Of a DNA stretch of 64,000 nucleotides, positions 1-11,400 are shown one piece after another; within the stretch, counting starts at the first letter, position 1; every line of letters begins with the position of its first letter. Source of the stretch: Meghimatium bilineatum (Eukaryota; Mollusca; Gastropoda; Stylommatophora; Philomycidae). The stretch is taken from NCBI GenBank assembly GCA_034231615.1, contig CM067316.1, positions 23,955,791-24,019,790 of the forward strand, read 5' to 3'. Position numbers and translations under genes: made by a program. Under the pieces are notes generated by a model that made no database searches, was not told the origin of the DNA, and worked only from the letters and a program-made list of their open reading frames with translations.

Positions 1-384
1 AACACCACTGATGACCAGTCTTATGAGTACCACACTGAATACCAAATTCTGCCTATTATATTCCAGATGCATTATTTATAATGCATTCATTATTTATAGC
101 GACTTCATTCAACAGTCGCTTGCCAAGCAATTGAAAAATGTCTCCCTATCCATTCTCAATTCATCAACTATAGATTTGGTAAAAGCCTATCTACTCTTTC
201 ATTTCTGCAAATCCTAGCATGTCCTAGGCAGTAACTCTGTGTGACACCTTCAAGGTTAGAAGAGGCTATAGAGGTCACCCACTTGTACCAACATCTACCA
301 TTTTGAATCTTTCATAGCCAAGAATGAATCAGATAATATAACTGCCCTAGTAAAATGAGTCTCAGAGAGTCATTGGAAATATAC
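1..384. other. No recognised feature
   Basis: AT-rich sequence before the LINE insertion. Short ORFs have no recognisable domain. It may be LIG4 intron or upstream flank. Its last 13 bases are the left copy of the LINE target-site duplication. Confidence 0.5.
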
Positions 385-552
385 TCCATCGAGACCAGCA
401 CCGTGCAGAGGTGATGGGGCTTAGTTCAGCCATCAGGGGCTGGAAACTAAGACTGGTCGGGCAGTCCCACTCGAGCAGGACCATAGTCCTGCCCTAGTAA
501 GCAGAGTGCTGAAGACGGAGGCATCCAGCCAAAAGGCGCACAGATAATCAGG
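385..552 (+). promoter_or_regulatory. 5' UTR of the full-length LINE, with two hairpins
   Basis: This 168-nt leader precedes the first ATG of the LINE ORF. It can form a hairpin at about 420-451 (CTTAGTT pairing with AACTAAG, plus CAGCC with GGCTG inside) and a second at about 475-491 (GCAGGAC pairing with GTCCTGC around a CATA loop). LINEs of this type need an internal promoter and may use 5' RNA structure, but no particular promoter box or ribozyme fold is established here. Confidence 0.4.
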
Positions 553-3500
553 ATGCCACGCACAAAACACAATGGAAACATGTCTACATCTATAAATAGT
601 TATGGTGCCTGCCCTGTGGCGGACGTTCAGGCAGGGACGGTCCCGGGCCCTATACCTCGAAAGGGCCCAACCTCAGTTACTGGAAGTCCTTCTCAATTGC
701 CCCGAGGAGCCAGGAGGCAAGGGAATAGAGCTACTGGCCAAACAAACAAACGACCAATAAAAATAATGCACTGGAATGCTGAGGGTGTCAACAGTAAAAG
801 AGATGGATACAGCAAAAAATTGGAACTTGAAAATGTCCTCAGTGAAGAACAAGTTAACATATGCTGTATCCAAGAAACACACCTCAGCAGCGACATAGCC
901 TTCAAAATCAGAGGCTACCAGTGCTACCGATCTGACCGAAAGGACAGGCGAAAGGGTGGAATTCTGACACTTGTTAAAAACAATATCAGCGCATGTCAGC
1001 TTGAAGTATATATGGAAGGGGCAGAATACCAGATGCTCCAACTAAAAACAGACAGTGCAGAATTCCATCTCCTGAACTACTACTGCCCAAATGATAAACC
1101 ATTGGCACTAGACACAATTCCAGACAAAGAGAGACTTATGGTGTGTGGTGACTTCAACAGCCACTCTCAGAGCTGGGGCTACGATCATATCGACAAGAGA
1201 GGTAAGGAACTTGAGAGCTGGCAGGATGAAAATAATCTCATCCTTATTAACCAGCCAGCAGACTCGCCAACCTTCTACTCGAGAGCATGGCACACCACCT
1301 CTACACCAGACCTAGCATTCCACTCACCAGGCTTGGAATGGAACATCACACGTGTTGTTGGAAAGCAGCTTGGAGGTAGTGACCACAGACCAGTATTTCT
1401 GGAAATCCACAATGAATTTACCAAGGACAGCAGCACGCTCACTAGGTGGAACTATAAGAGGGCAGACTGGAAAATGTACCAGCATTTAACCAGTGTTCTA
1501 GCTAAGGACATGAACTTGGACAAAGACATCAATAGAGCAGTGAGTGAATTTAATAGATGTATACTACATGCTGCTAGTAAAACCATACCCAGGGGGGCAC
1601 GCAAAAACTACAAACCCTACTGGAATGATGAACTGGAAAAGCTGCAAAATGAGATGGAAACATCTAGACAGCAGGCTGAGAACAGACCTAGCCAAGAACA
1701 TCACAACAAATATCAGCAAACAAAGGCTAAATTTCAAAGAGCCAAGTTACAAGCCAGACGGAGCAGCTGGAAAGAAAAAACAGAGTCGCTGAACCTAGAA
1801 AGAGATACTAGGAAATTATGGAAACTTGTAAAACAACTAAATGATGAAGGTACAGGGAGAAATACCAGGATCACACTTTATAAAGATAGTGTCATTTTAA
1901 CAAGTAAACATGCAGCTGATTACTTTGCAGATTCCTTTGCAGAAGACAATAACGTCAAAGTCAGCCCAGACAAACAACAGGAGGTTCGAGAGAACCAGCA
2001 AAACATTGGACAAGGTGAACCTATACCTGAAGTCATGGAGGCACCAATCACAATGAGAGAACTGGAGCATGCAATATCCAAATTGAAAATGAAAAAGTCC
2101 CCTGGAGCTGATGGAGTGTCCAATGAAATGATTAGAAACCTGGGAAGTGCAGCAAGAGCAAAGCTACTGCAGATCTTTAACACAAGCTGGTCCACAGGTA
2201 ATGTACCACAGGCGTGGAGAGAAGCAATAATGATACCACTCCTCAAATCAGGAAAAGATGGCAACACAGTCTCCAACTACAGGCCCATCAGCCTCACAAG
2301 CTGTCTATGTAAAACAATGGAACGCATTATCAATCTTAGGATGCAGTGGTACCTTGAAAGTGAAAACCTTCTGGTATCACAGCAAGCAGATTTCAGACAG
2401 TGCTACTCTACTGAAGATCAGGCAACCTACCTCTCCCAAGAGATTGAGGATGCCTTCCAAGAAAAGAAACTGGTACTAGCAGCATGGATAGACCTCAGGA
2501 AAGCATTTGATAAGGTCTGGAAAGAAGGGCTCCTAAAGAAATTGCGAAATTGCAGGGTTAGCTCAAGAATGTACAAATGGGTAAAAGAATACCTGCATAA
2601 TAGAAGAGCCAGGGTACAATTAGATGGTCGCAAGAGCAAGAAAGTTCTACTGCGTCATGGAGTCCCCCAGGGAGGAGTCCTGTCACCCACACTTTTCTTG
2701 GTTTACATCAATGACCTAGTTGCTGAACTACCACACGGGATCAAAGTGGCAATGTATGCTGACGACCTGGTGATCTGGTGCACGGAAGAACATGCAACAG
2801 TGGCCACTAAACAAATACAAAGAGCTATCGATGCCCTAACCTTATGGGCTAATAGATGGTGCGTCAGCATTAACACAGATAAGTGCAGCACTACACTCTT
2901 TACCCTCTCACCAAAACAAAAAGCTGGTCATATCAAGATAGATGGAGAGCTCTTGAAAGAAGACAAACAACCCACATACCTCGGAGTTACTTTTGATGAT
3001 AAGCTGACATGGAAGCAGCACATAAACAAAGCAACAACAAAAGCCAGGAGGAAGCTAGCTATCCTGAGAAAACTAAGTGGAACCACATGGGGAGCCAGTG
3101 GAAATATACTCAGTAAAGTTTACCAGCAAGGCATAAGACCACACCTGGAATACGGTTCAGCTGCGTGGTGTCCTGCATCAAACACCACATTACAAGATCT
3201 AGATAAAGTGCAAAACCAGGCACTTAGAATAATGTTGGGAGCAATGAAATCAACACCCATAGCAGAGATGCAGAAAATGGGAAGAATGCAAACACTTGGC
3301 GAACGCAGAGACACAAAAGTACTAATTCAAGCAGAAAAGTTTCAGTGTATGCCAAGCCATCCAATGAAGGAAAGATTCCAAAATCTAGCAATGGGACGAC
3401 TGAAAAGGAGCAGCTTTATCCATCAAGCTAAACGACTCCGTAGACAACTTACAGACCTACCTGAAGTTGACAGCCCCTTAAGGTCTGTACCAGAGCAAAC

Positions 3501-4404
3501 CCCGTGGAGTGAAAGCCATGGAATGCCAATATACATTCAGACCCATGTGAAAGGAATACTAAGCGAGGACGAACAGAACAGTGTGCAGCGAATGACAGTC
3601 ACCCTCAGTTTCCTGGATGAGGAATATCCACAAGATATATGGGTCAGAGTGTACACAGATGGGTCAGCACAGAATGCTGTGAGGAATGGAGGTGCAGGTG
3701 TATATATAGAATATCCACACAAGCCTAGAGATACAATCAGAACACCGACAGGAAAATTCTGCAATAATTATGATGCAGAAATCCAGGCAATTAGTGTGGC
3801 AGCTAAAAAACTGCTGAACTCCAACTCTGACCTACAGCCTGTGGTATTCCTGACAGATGCAAGGTCAGTGCTTCAAGCTCTCCAGTCTGGAAAACTAACA
3901 GACTTAAAAAAACTACTTAGCGAATTGTCTTACCAGTATAGGGTAACCATGCAGTGGATACCCTCTCACTGTGGAATACCAGGAAATGAAAAAGCAGACA
4001 AACTGGCTAAGGAAGGTGCTGCCGAAGACCAACCAGATATACCAATCACCTACCATCAGAAAAAACAGATGATAAAGTCAATAAGAAAGCCACAAACACC
4101 AACACAAGATGACTATCACAATATGAACAGATCAGAACAAGTTATAATTCTACGTCTCAGAACAGGACACAACCGACTCCGCAGTCACATGTATACAAAG
4201 TTCAAGATTGGCAACACGGCCATGTGTACATGTGGACAGGCAGCACAGAGTGCCAAACATATACTTCAAGAGTGTTCTGAGCATGAAACGCTGAGGCAGA
4301 CATATTGGCCAGAGGAAACAACACTGGAATCAAAACTCTATGGGACACTGTATGAACTACAAAAGACAGTGAGTTTTATTAAGGAGACAGAATTACAGAT
4401 ATAG
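553..4404 (+). CDS. LINE polyprotein: AP-endonuclease, reverse transcriptase, RNase H
   Basis: 1283 residues with no interruption. The endonuclease spans about residues 72-285 (HWNAEG, QET near 109, GDFNSHSQSWGY at 199-210, GSDHRPV near 275-281). The reverse transcriptase spans about 500-830 (KSPGADG, IDLRKAFDKVW with D647, GVPQGGVLSP, catalytic YADD at 735-738). RNase H has D1036 (YTDGS), E1076 (DAEIQA), D1102 (LTDARS) and the IPSHCGIPGNEKADKLAKE segment with H1139 and D1149. A CxC-x8-H-x4-C motif at 1225-1241 follows. All catalytic residues I can place are present, so the protein may be functional. No separate ORF1 (gag-like) protein is encoded. Confidence 0.95.
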   Translation: MPRTKHNGNMSTSINSYGACPVADVQAGTVPGPIPRKGPTSVTGSPSQLPRGARRQGNRATGQTNKRPIKIMHWNAEGVNSKRDGYSKKLELENVLSEEQVNICCIQETHLSSDIAFKIRGYQCYRSDRKDRRKGGILTLVKNNISACQLEVYMEGAEYQMLQLKTDSAEFHLLNYYCPNDKPLALDTIPDKERLMVCGDFNSHSQSWGYDHIDKRGKELESWQDENNLILINQPADSPTFYSRAWHTTSTPDLAFHSPGLEWNITRVVGKQLGGSDHRPVFLEIHNEFTKDSSTLTRWNYKRADWKMYQHLTSVLAKDMNLDKDINRAVSEFNRCILHAASKTIPRGARKNYKPYWNDELEKLQNEMETSRQQAENRPSQEHHNKYQQTKAKFQRAKLQARRSSWKEKTESLNLERDTRKLWKLVKQLNDEGTGRNTRITLYKDSVILTSKHAADYFADSFAEDNNVKVSPDKQQEVRENQQNIGQGEPIPEVMEAPITMRELEHAISKLKMKKSPGADGVSNEMIRNLGSAARAKLLQIFNTSWSTGNVPQAWREAIMIPLLKSGKDGNTVSNYRPISLTSCLCKTMERIINLRMQWYLESENLLVSQQADFRQCYSTEDQATYLSQEIEDAFQEKKLVLAAWIDLRKAFDKVWKEGLLKKLRNCRVSSRMYKWVKEYLHNRRARVQLDGRKSKKVLLRHGVPQGGVLSPTLFLVYINDLVAELPHGIKVAMYADDLVIWCTEEHATVATKQIQRAIDALTLWANRWCVSINTDKCSTTLFTLSPKQKAGHIKIDGELLKEDKQPTYLGVTFDDKLTWKQHINKATTKARRKLAILRKLSGTTWGASGNILSKVYQQGIRPHLEYGSAAWCPASNTTLQDLDKVQNQALRIMLGAMKSTPIAEMQKMGRMQTLGERRDTKVLIQAEKFQCMPSHPMKERFQNLAMGRLKRSSFIHQAKRLRRQLTDLPEVDSPLRSVPEQTPWSESHGMPIYIQTHVKGILSEDEQNSVQRMTVTLSFLDEEYPQDIWVRVYTDGSAQNAVRNGGAGVYIEYPHKPRDTIRTPTGKFCNNYDAEIQAISVAAKKLLNSNSDLQPVVFLTDARSVLQALQSGKLTDLKKLLSELSYQYRVTMQWIPSHCGIPGNEKADKLAKEGAAEDQPDIPITYHQKKQMIKSIRKPQTPTQDDYHNMNRSEQVIILRLRTGHNRLRSHMYTKFKIGNTAMCTCGQAAQSAKHILQECSEHETLRQTYWPEETTLESKLYGTLYELQKTVSFIKETELQI

Positions 4405-4744
4405 ACATGTTTCAAGTGAACGAAAGAAGAAGAAGAAAAAAAATTGGAAATATACAGTAATAGCCTCAACCTCCTTCCTCATATTAGAAGTAGTTGTCCT
4501 ATATGCTCTGTTGCACTTGGTAATAATTATATCACTTGTACTAGTTATAAAAACCCCAGCCAGATTTCTCACACACAACTGTCAGATTCTTCTGCGAACA
4601 CTATGAGATCATCATCTCCAGTTATCTTCTATTAGTTGATTCATTTCAAGGTTTGTTATTCCACCGCCCCACTCTCTACATTCTCTGTCAAACATAATGA
4701 TAATCTTATGAAAGTTTGTCATTGCTTTATCCATCAGAGACCCT

Positions 4745-4905
4745 TCTTCTCTTGAATAACTAGTCATGCTGAAGTCGGATGTGTCCGGCTGAAAGACACA
4801 GATATCGCAGAAAATCTGTAAACTATGACACAATGCATTCTGTTATCCATACTACATCCTGTAATTCTGCAGAATTTCAGGCAGTACAAAGAAGAAGAGT
4901 GGCTA
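4745..4905 (+). repeat. SINE-like dispersed repeat copy 1 (divergent)
   Basis: The stretch around GACACAATGCATTCTG and ACTACATCCTG, followed by AAGAAGAAGAG, matches the core of a repeat found about ten times in the window. The sense strand is set by the GAA-type tail. This copy belongs to a subgroup with GATATCGCAG upstream of the core, as do 11366-11480 and 25690-25960. Confidence 0.6.
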
Positions 4906-5054
4906 TTATTCAAATTGGGGGAACAGGACTAGCAAGTAATGTTGTTAAACAGGTTGTGCTGCGTGGCTGGCTTGCTCACAATATATGGCTATGGCTGCCC
5001 ACAATTCACTGCAATTGATAAAACACAGAATGTATTAGATACCACTGCCAAAGT

Positions 5055-5205
5055 TTGGATGTTGGGACATTGGCACAAATAAAATAGTGGCACAATTAAT
5101 CTCTATTCTCTAGACTACATCCCACTAGACTTCTAGTAGAACCCTAGACCTTGTGTGGGAATAGAACCAAGAGAGATCCAGCGAGAGTTTGAGAATGATT
5201 ACTAT
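5055..5205 (+). repeat. SINE-like dispersed repeat copy 2
   Basis: It shares with the other copies the blocks TTGGCACAAATAAAATAGTG, ATTCTCTAGACTACATCC and GAGATCCAGCGAGAGTTTG. It ends about 107 bp before LIG4 exon A. The remainder of 4456-5311 shows no gene. Confidence 0.65.
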
Positions 5206-5311
5206 AAGAAAATAACAAATATAATACTAACACAAAATGAGATTAATTAGTCAGTTCAGAAATTTTGTTTTCAGATATGATATATAGATGTAAGATTTTT
5301 GTATTCCCAAG

Positions 5312-5479
5312 GTTGGTTCAGGCTACAGCAAGAAACAGCTGAGAGATTTCAACCAACAGCTTGCTCAATACTGGAATGTATATGACAAAAAGAATCCTCC
5401 CAAACATCTTGAGTTAGCATCAGGATTTAAAGAAAAACCAGATGCATGGTTGCCTCCAAATAAATCTTGCATTGTTCAA
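5312..5479 (+). CDS. LIG4: LIG4 exon A: OB-fold region of the ligase core
   Basis: This exon encodes 56 codons, phase 0 at both ends, beginning [20 protein letters not shown] and ending in SCIVQ. It matches the stretch of DNA ligase IV just before motif VI, in the OB-fold of the catalytic core. The acceptor is AG at 5310-5311, after a T-rich stretch. The donor is GTGTGT directly after the CAA codon. No upstream exon is visible between it and the full-length LINE at 385-4442, so that element sits in the preceding intron or upstream of it. Confidence 0.9.
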
Positions 5480-8400
5480 GTGTGTACACATTTTATTGTT
5501 GTTTTCTTTATTATAAGCTCAGTGTGTTTAATGAATTTTTATTAGAATTTTGTCTACATTATATATTTCTGAGAATTTTTGTGTTTTTTATATTAGACCC
5601 TAAATTCCGTCATTTTCATGCATGCATCTATCAGAAGGTTATATGGGAGCTACAAAACAGAATATGCACATCACACTTGGCTTGTATCTTTTGTCCATAT
5701 TTTTATATGTCCCCATACCTAGATCTGTGTACTGGAGTAATACATTCTACATGTGACAACTTCTGATGAAGTTCATGGCCACACTTCACCTGCTTAAAGT
5801 GAATGTTGGTTATGATCATATTTATTCACTTTGACCAATCAAGTTTGTTCTTACATCTCTTTTTACACAGAACGATATCAGATGTGTACAACATTATAGC
5901 ACATGAATATTTCAGCTGTATACAACATTATAGCACATGAATATTTCAGCTGTATACAACATTATAGCACATGAATATTTCAGCTGTGTACAACATTATA
6001 GCACGTCAATATTTCAGCTGTATACAACATTATAGCACATGAATATTTCATCTGTGTACAACATTATAGCATAACAATATCTCAGATGTGTACAACATTA
6101 TAGCACATATTTCAGCTGTGTACAACATTATAGCACAGACAGATCTCAACTGTGTACAATATTATAGCACAGAAAGATCTCAACTGTGTACAATATTATA
6201 ACACAGAAAGATCTCAACTGTGTACAATATTATAGCACAGAAAGATCTCAACTGTGTGCAATATTATAACACAGAAAGATCTCAACTGTGTGCAATATTA
6301 TAACACAGAAAGATCTCAACTGTGTACAATATTATAGCACAGAAAGATCTCAACTGTGTACAGTATTATAACACAGAAAGATCTCAACTGTGTACAATAT
6401 TATAGCACAGAAAGATCTCAACTGTGTACAATATTATAACACAGAAAGATTACCCAAATGTGATTTATTTGTCTATGAAAAGTTTTTATTTGATCAATGA
6501 AACTCTAATCATCCTCACATCAGCAACCTTTACTTACCCAGATTTGTTTCAGCTCTCGTTTTCTTGAGGCTGTGTTAACATGCAGATATTTGTGTCTCTG
6601 AAATTTGATCCTAGACTGGAAATCAAATCATGACCACTTGACTAGGAAGTAAGTTCACTAACCACTGTGCTGCAGCTTAAAGAAGCTTAACATGTCTCCC
6701 ACATTAATATGCAGCACTCTAGGTACTTTTTAACCATGACTTGTGAATCCCAATGTATCCAAGACCATATATCCACACAAAAACTTGGACGTGTTTAAAG
6801 TGTAAAATAGTTTAGCCATTACTATTTTCTTTGGAGAATAGACACAAGATAGAGATAAAATAAAAGATATCTCTACCAGAATTGCGTTGACATCAAGTGT
6901 GTTGCACCACCTAACAAACATCTAGAAATTAAAAACAATAAGTAAACATACAAAACTACGACTGTTCAACTCCGATGTGATATCAGTGTTGACATATGGT
7001 TGCGAAAGTTGGAAAATGACAAAAGTGCTGGAGAAGAAATTGAACTCATTTGAAAATAAGTGTCTTAGAAGACTCTTAAATATTTGTTGGGAAGAATTCA
7101 AGTCAAACATCCAAGTAAGAGAAGACACCAAACAGCAATATGTTTCTACAACAATAAGAAGAGAATGATGGACTTATATTGTACATGTACTTAGAATGAA
7201 TCAAACAGACTGCCAATACATGCATTAAAATGTGTACCAAATGGCAAAAGAAAAAGACAAAAAGAGACTCTTCGCAAACAACCATTAAAGAGGGTATGAC
7301 TGCAGGTCTCAACAACATACAGGAATTACATACATTAGCATCACATCGCTTCAACTGGACAGCCTTGGTTTCTTTCCTATGCACCGTGTTCAGCTCTGAA
7401 GGAACATAGATAGATTTCTTTTTCACATCTGCTATAATTTTTTATTATTTGTCTTAAATATTGATGTTCTTCTTGTTGTAGTTTCCATGGTATTTTTTAT
7501 ATTTAGCACCTATTCTTCTGTGACTTTACTGGATGAATATACCATCATCCTAACAAACTTATTAATACAAGATACAGGTAATTGTGGATAAACATGATTG
7601 CATATTGCCACTTGTCATTACACTTGATTGGTTGAAATATTGAAAATTTGAAATCTTTAACATACAAATAAAATTGTATAATTTGTATAAAAAGTAAACT
7701 TTATTATTTTTTTAATGAATATGTTCTTTTTGCCAACAGGTCAAGGCTGCAGAAATTATAAAAAGCGATAGCTTCAAAGTAGGATGCACGCTACGTTTTC
7801 CAAGAGTAGAGCAAATAAGACATGATAAGCCCTGGTGGGAATGTATGACAACAGCTGATATTGAAGATCTCAGACAGGTAAGTAAAAAACAAATAAATAA
7901 AGCTGAAACAAAATACAATTTTACTTTTCTATTTTATGTGCAGTATTTTCTTGTATTAGATGTCTTATTAGAATCCAATGACTACAGTAAAAGTAGAGTC
8001 CCCATACCATTGACACCTTTTTCTTCCTCAATCTCCAGTCAGAGTCAGATGTTGACATGGATTTCTTCAATGAATATGTCCGTCAGATTTTTGTACAAGA
8101 TTTTTCAGATGGCCATAGTTTTCATTTAGTACATAGTACAGTGAGCAGTTATATAAAATATATGGTCCGTGTTTTCTGCAGATTGTCCACAGGGTCAAAT
8201 ATCAGTATTATAAATATAAATTGCAATTCTCCTATACATGTGTTATTTGAGTATGTTGTTGGTTTTTCTCAATCTAAAAATTATTGTTCTTTTGTTCCAA
8301 ATTTGTGGAAAGCATTGTCTTTTGGCAGCATGGATTAGTTGAGTTCCATTCCATGTCCATGAAACTTTTAATGATGGGCTCATTTCTGGAAATGATACTG

Positions 8401-11400
8401 TGTCTTCTATTTGTTTTTGCTGGCAGTTATTTTCAGTTTTGGCTAGCTGATCTGCTATCTCATTTTCCCTGATTTGTGATCATTGAGATCTGTAGGGAAC
8501 ACAGATTCAGACTTGTATTAACTGTAAGATAGTCATGGCAAAATCCTATCTATAGAAGAACTGCCTAGTTTGTCCCTGTATCTCTTTGTTAGATTGTTTT
8601 ATGTTTTATTTTGGTAACACATTTACCTATTTTTTTATATCTTGACATTATATTGAATGATGTTTACAGTGAATTGTATATGTAGTGCACATTTTCACAG
8701 AAATAAATCAATCACTTTATAGAAATCAGGAGGAAAACTGGCGGGATCAAGATTTGAGCTAGGAGAGACAGAAAAACCAACCAAAAGGAAAAGAAAAGCT
8801 GGTACCCAGGCAGCACATCCAACATTGATGGAACAGTTTAAGGGGATTAATACTTCTAAAGTAATAAAGGTACTGAAAGAGAATCAATATAAAATGAAAT
8901 TACATATTTAATATGTTTAATATTACATTTTTATAATGTAGTTATTCGAAGTTAAATTTGGTTTAACTCATGTAATTTTTTGAAGTTAAATTTTGTTTAG
9001 CTCATGTCTAGAAGTGATTTGTAGCCAAACATCTCACAAACTAAAAATAAAAACTATTAAGTGTTATTTATCTTATTCATTGTGACATGTCCTTTGCAGA
9101 GAGTTGTCCTTACTGCTATTCCTTTAATGCTTACTGCTATTACTTTAATGCTTACTGCTATTACTTTAATGCTTACTGCTATTACTTTAATGCTTACTGC
9201 TATTCCTTTAATGCTTACTGCTAGTCCTTTAATGCTTACTGCTATTCCTTTAATGCTTACTGCTATTCCTTTAATGCTTACTGCTATTCCTTTAATGCTT
9301 ACTGCTATTACTTTAATGCTTACTGCTATTACTTTAATGCTTACTGCTATTACTTTAATGCTTACTGCTATTCCTTTAATGCTTACTGCTATTCCTTTAA
9401 TGCTTACTGCTATTACTAAGCCTTCATACTTCATATTTTTAATAATCTCCATTCATTTTGTTGGTAGACTTTGGCAGGTGACACAAAGTATATACATGGT
9501 GACCACAAAAAGCACATAAATAATAAAAATCATAATGTATGAAGGCTTGTTTTGATTTTACTTGCAGGCCTTTCTGGCAAAAGTCACGACCGAAGTCTCA
9601 CATCCATGTACTGTCACGGGAAAAATATAACTTCTTGATAGTTGTAGTTTTGTTTTCCTGTTTTCCCCTTGCCATATTTCCATGATGTTTTCTGTAGAGC
9701 CATTGTTTATCTCTTTCTGATCTCTGCTGAACAATCTCCTTTGGATTTTAACGATATATCTGCCTGAGACGTATTCAAGCTTCACGCTTGACTGACAGCC
9801 TGTTAAAAGGTCATAAAGTTGGTGATGTCATGTTAAGATTATCTCCATATGCATGATCTGTGTTGTCAACTAGTACACTTAAAATCTTATTTTTGGCGAA
9901 TTTATGCATATGAGACACAATAACTTTTAAGCACACTGGTATAAGACAATTTCCAGCAATGCATTGTGGACCCCATAGAACATGGTGAGATACATAGAAA
10001 GCTATGGTCATTCATTACATCCAGTTGTCTCAATTTGTCTTTTCACTGGTTTCAAATGAGGTCCAGCAAGAGAGTACGGTCGACACTTTGCTTTGCCTCA
10101 TTTAAATCCAAATCCCTAGTGCAAGTCATTTTTTCATCCACGAAAATTCACAACTTGTCTCAGAAATGTTATCTACATTAGGTGGCAAGAGATTATTTGG
10201 TATCCCTAGCATTGACACTATTCTGATGCAGACACAGATTTGTTTGGCAGGTCATGTAGTATGTATGCCAGATCATGGCTTGTCAAAAATACTTCTCTAT
10301 GGTGAGTCACAGAAGGGCATATGTTCTCAAGGTGGCCAAAAGAAGTGTTACAAGGACTCACTCAAAACTCACTCAAAACCATTGAAATAGACCAAGATAC
10401 ATGGGAAGACGCTGTACAAAAGAGCTACATGGAGCTCTACAGTAAAAAAGGCACAGCATCTTGTGGAAAGAGGAGAAATGCAGCAGCTCAACAGTTGAGA
10501 GTAGCTATAATTTCACAGGTAGATCAAAAACTATCTACAGTCATCATCCCATGTCCAAACTGCCCAAGGATATAGCTGCTAGATTAGGGCTTATTAGCCA
10601 CTTAAAAACTCATAATCAAGGACATAACTCTAACTGAATTTCAAAAGTGGATGTAACAAATGGTCATTATCACTTGTGATGGACAAACAACAACATATTA
10701 GGTTACACAAAAATATTGCCCTAAAACTATATCAACAATAAAAATATCAACAATATGCCAGAATGGTTTCATAAGAGACTTGATTTACATTTACAGGAGA
10801 TGTTGGAGATATGTTGCAGCCAACCTTCGTTGCGGAGACGGCACTTGATGATGATGACTATAGAATGATATTTTTTGTGTAGAAAATATTACTTGACTTT
10901 GAATACAGCGGAATCCCTCTAAAACGCATCCTTTTATAACAAATTTCTTTATTTAACAACACTAGTCAAAATTCTCAGTTATATTTCTTCTTTATTATTT
11001 GTACTGGTATATAGCACATTTCTATTCTTACATGATATTGGTCCAGACCAAGTTATTATAATAGGATTTTACTGTATTAGGTTTCCAAACTATTGGAAGG
11101 CAAGGAATTCTGTGTGATCAATGGACCTGCACACTATTCCAAACAGAACCTGGAAACAAAAGTTGCTGAGCTGGGAGGATTGATTGTACAAAACCCAGGT
11201 AATTAGTTATTTATCCTACCATTAATCAAATAGCTTGAGGGAGAAAGGGAAGCACACACAAAAATGGTGACAATCGAATCTGACATGTATGTCATAAGAT
11301 GGCTAAAGAGGTTTTGAGGATGGAGTTAGCAGTCTCATCTCATAGGTCAGTGACCCAAAATCTATGCTGAAGTCAAATATGTCAAGCCAAAAGGTTAAGA

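Larger units (their letters stand above)
385..4442 (+). mobile_element. Full-length RNase H-bearing LINE (LINE-A) with 13-bp target-site duplication
   Basis: The element is flanked by a perfect 13-bp direct repeat, ATTGGAAATATAC, at 372-384 and 4443-4455. It consists of a 168-bp 5' UTR, one open reading frame (553-4404), and a short 3' UTR ending in a GAA/A-rich tail. Target-site duplication plus a GAA/A tail is the signature of target-primed reverse transcription. Domain order (endonuclease, RT, RNase H, terminal Cys/His motif) places it among the jockey/I-like LINEs with RNase H; the exact clade is not determined. Two truncated relatives in the window, at 31734-31878 and 35301-36214, also have 11-12 bp duplications. 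Confidence 0.95.

Noticed and set aside
1..217. 68-codon ORF as a LIG4 upstream exon
   Set aside because: No similarity to ligase IV is seen and the frame has no suitable splice sites.
6575..6675. A functional tRNA gene
   Set aside because: The A- and B-box-like parts are there but the acceptor stem does not pair; it is kept as a SINE-type relic.
8041..8100. A possible LIG4-like acidic exon ([13 protein letters not shown]) in intron B-C
   Set aside because: The exon B to exon C junction is in phase without it, no good acceptor and donor frame it, and it does not fit the family order.
9057..9519. ORFs of 131 and 152 codons on both strands
   Set aside because: They are translations of the 21-bp minisatellite; the length is a multiple of three, so every frame stays open.
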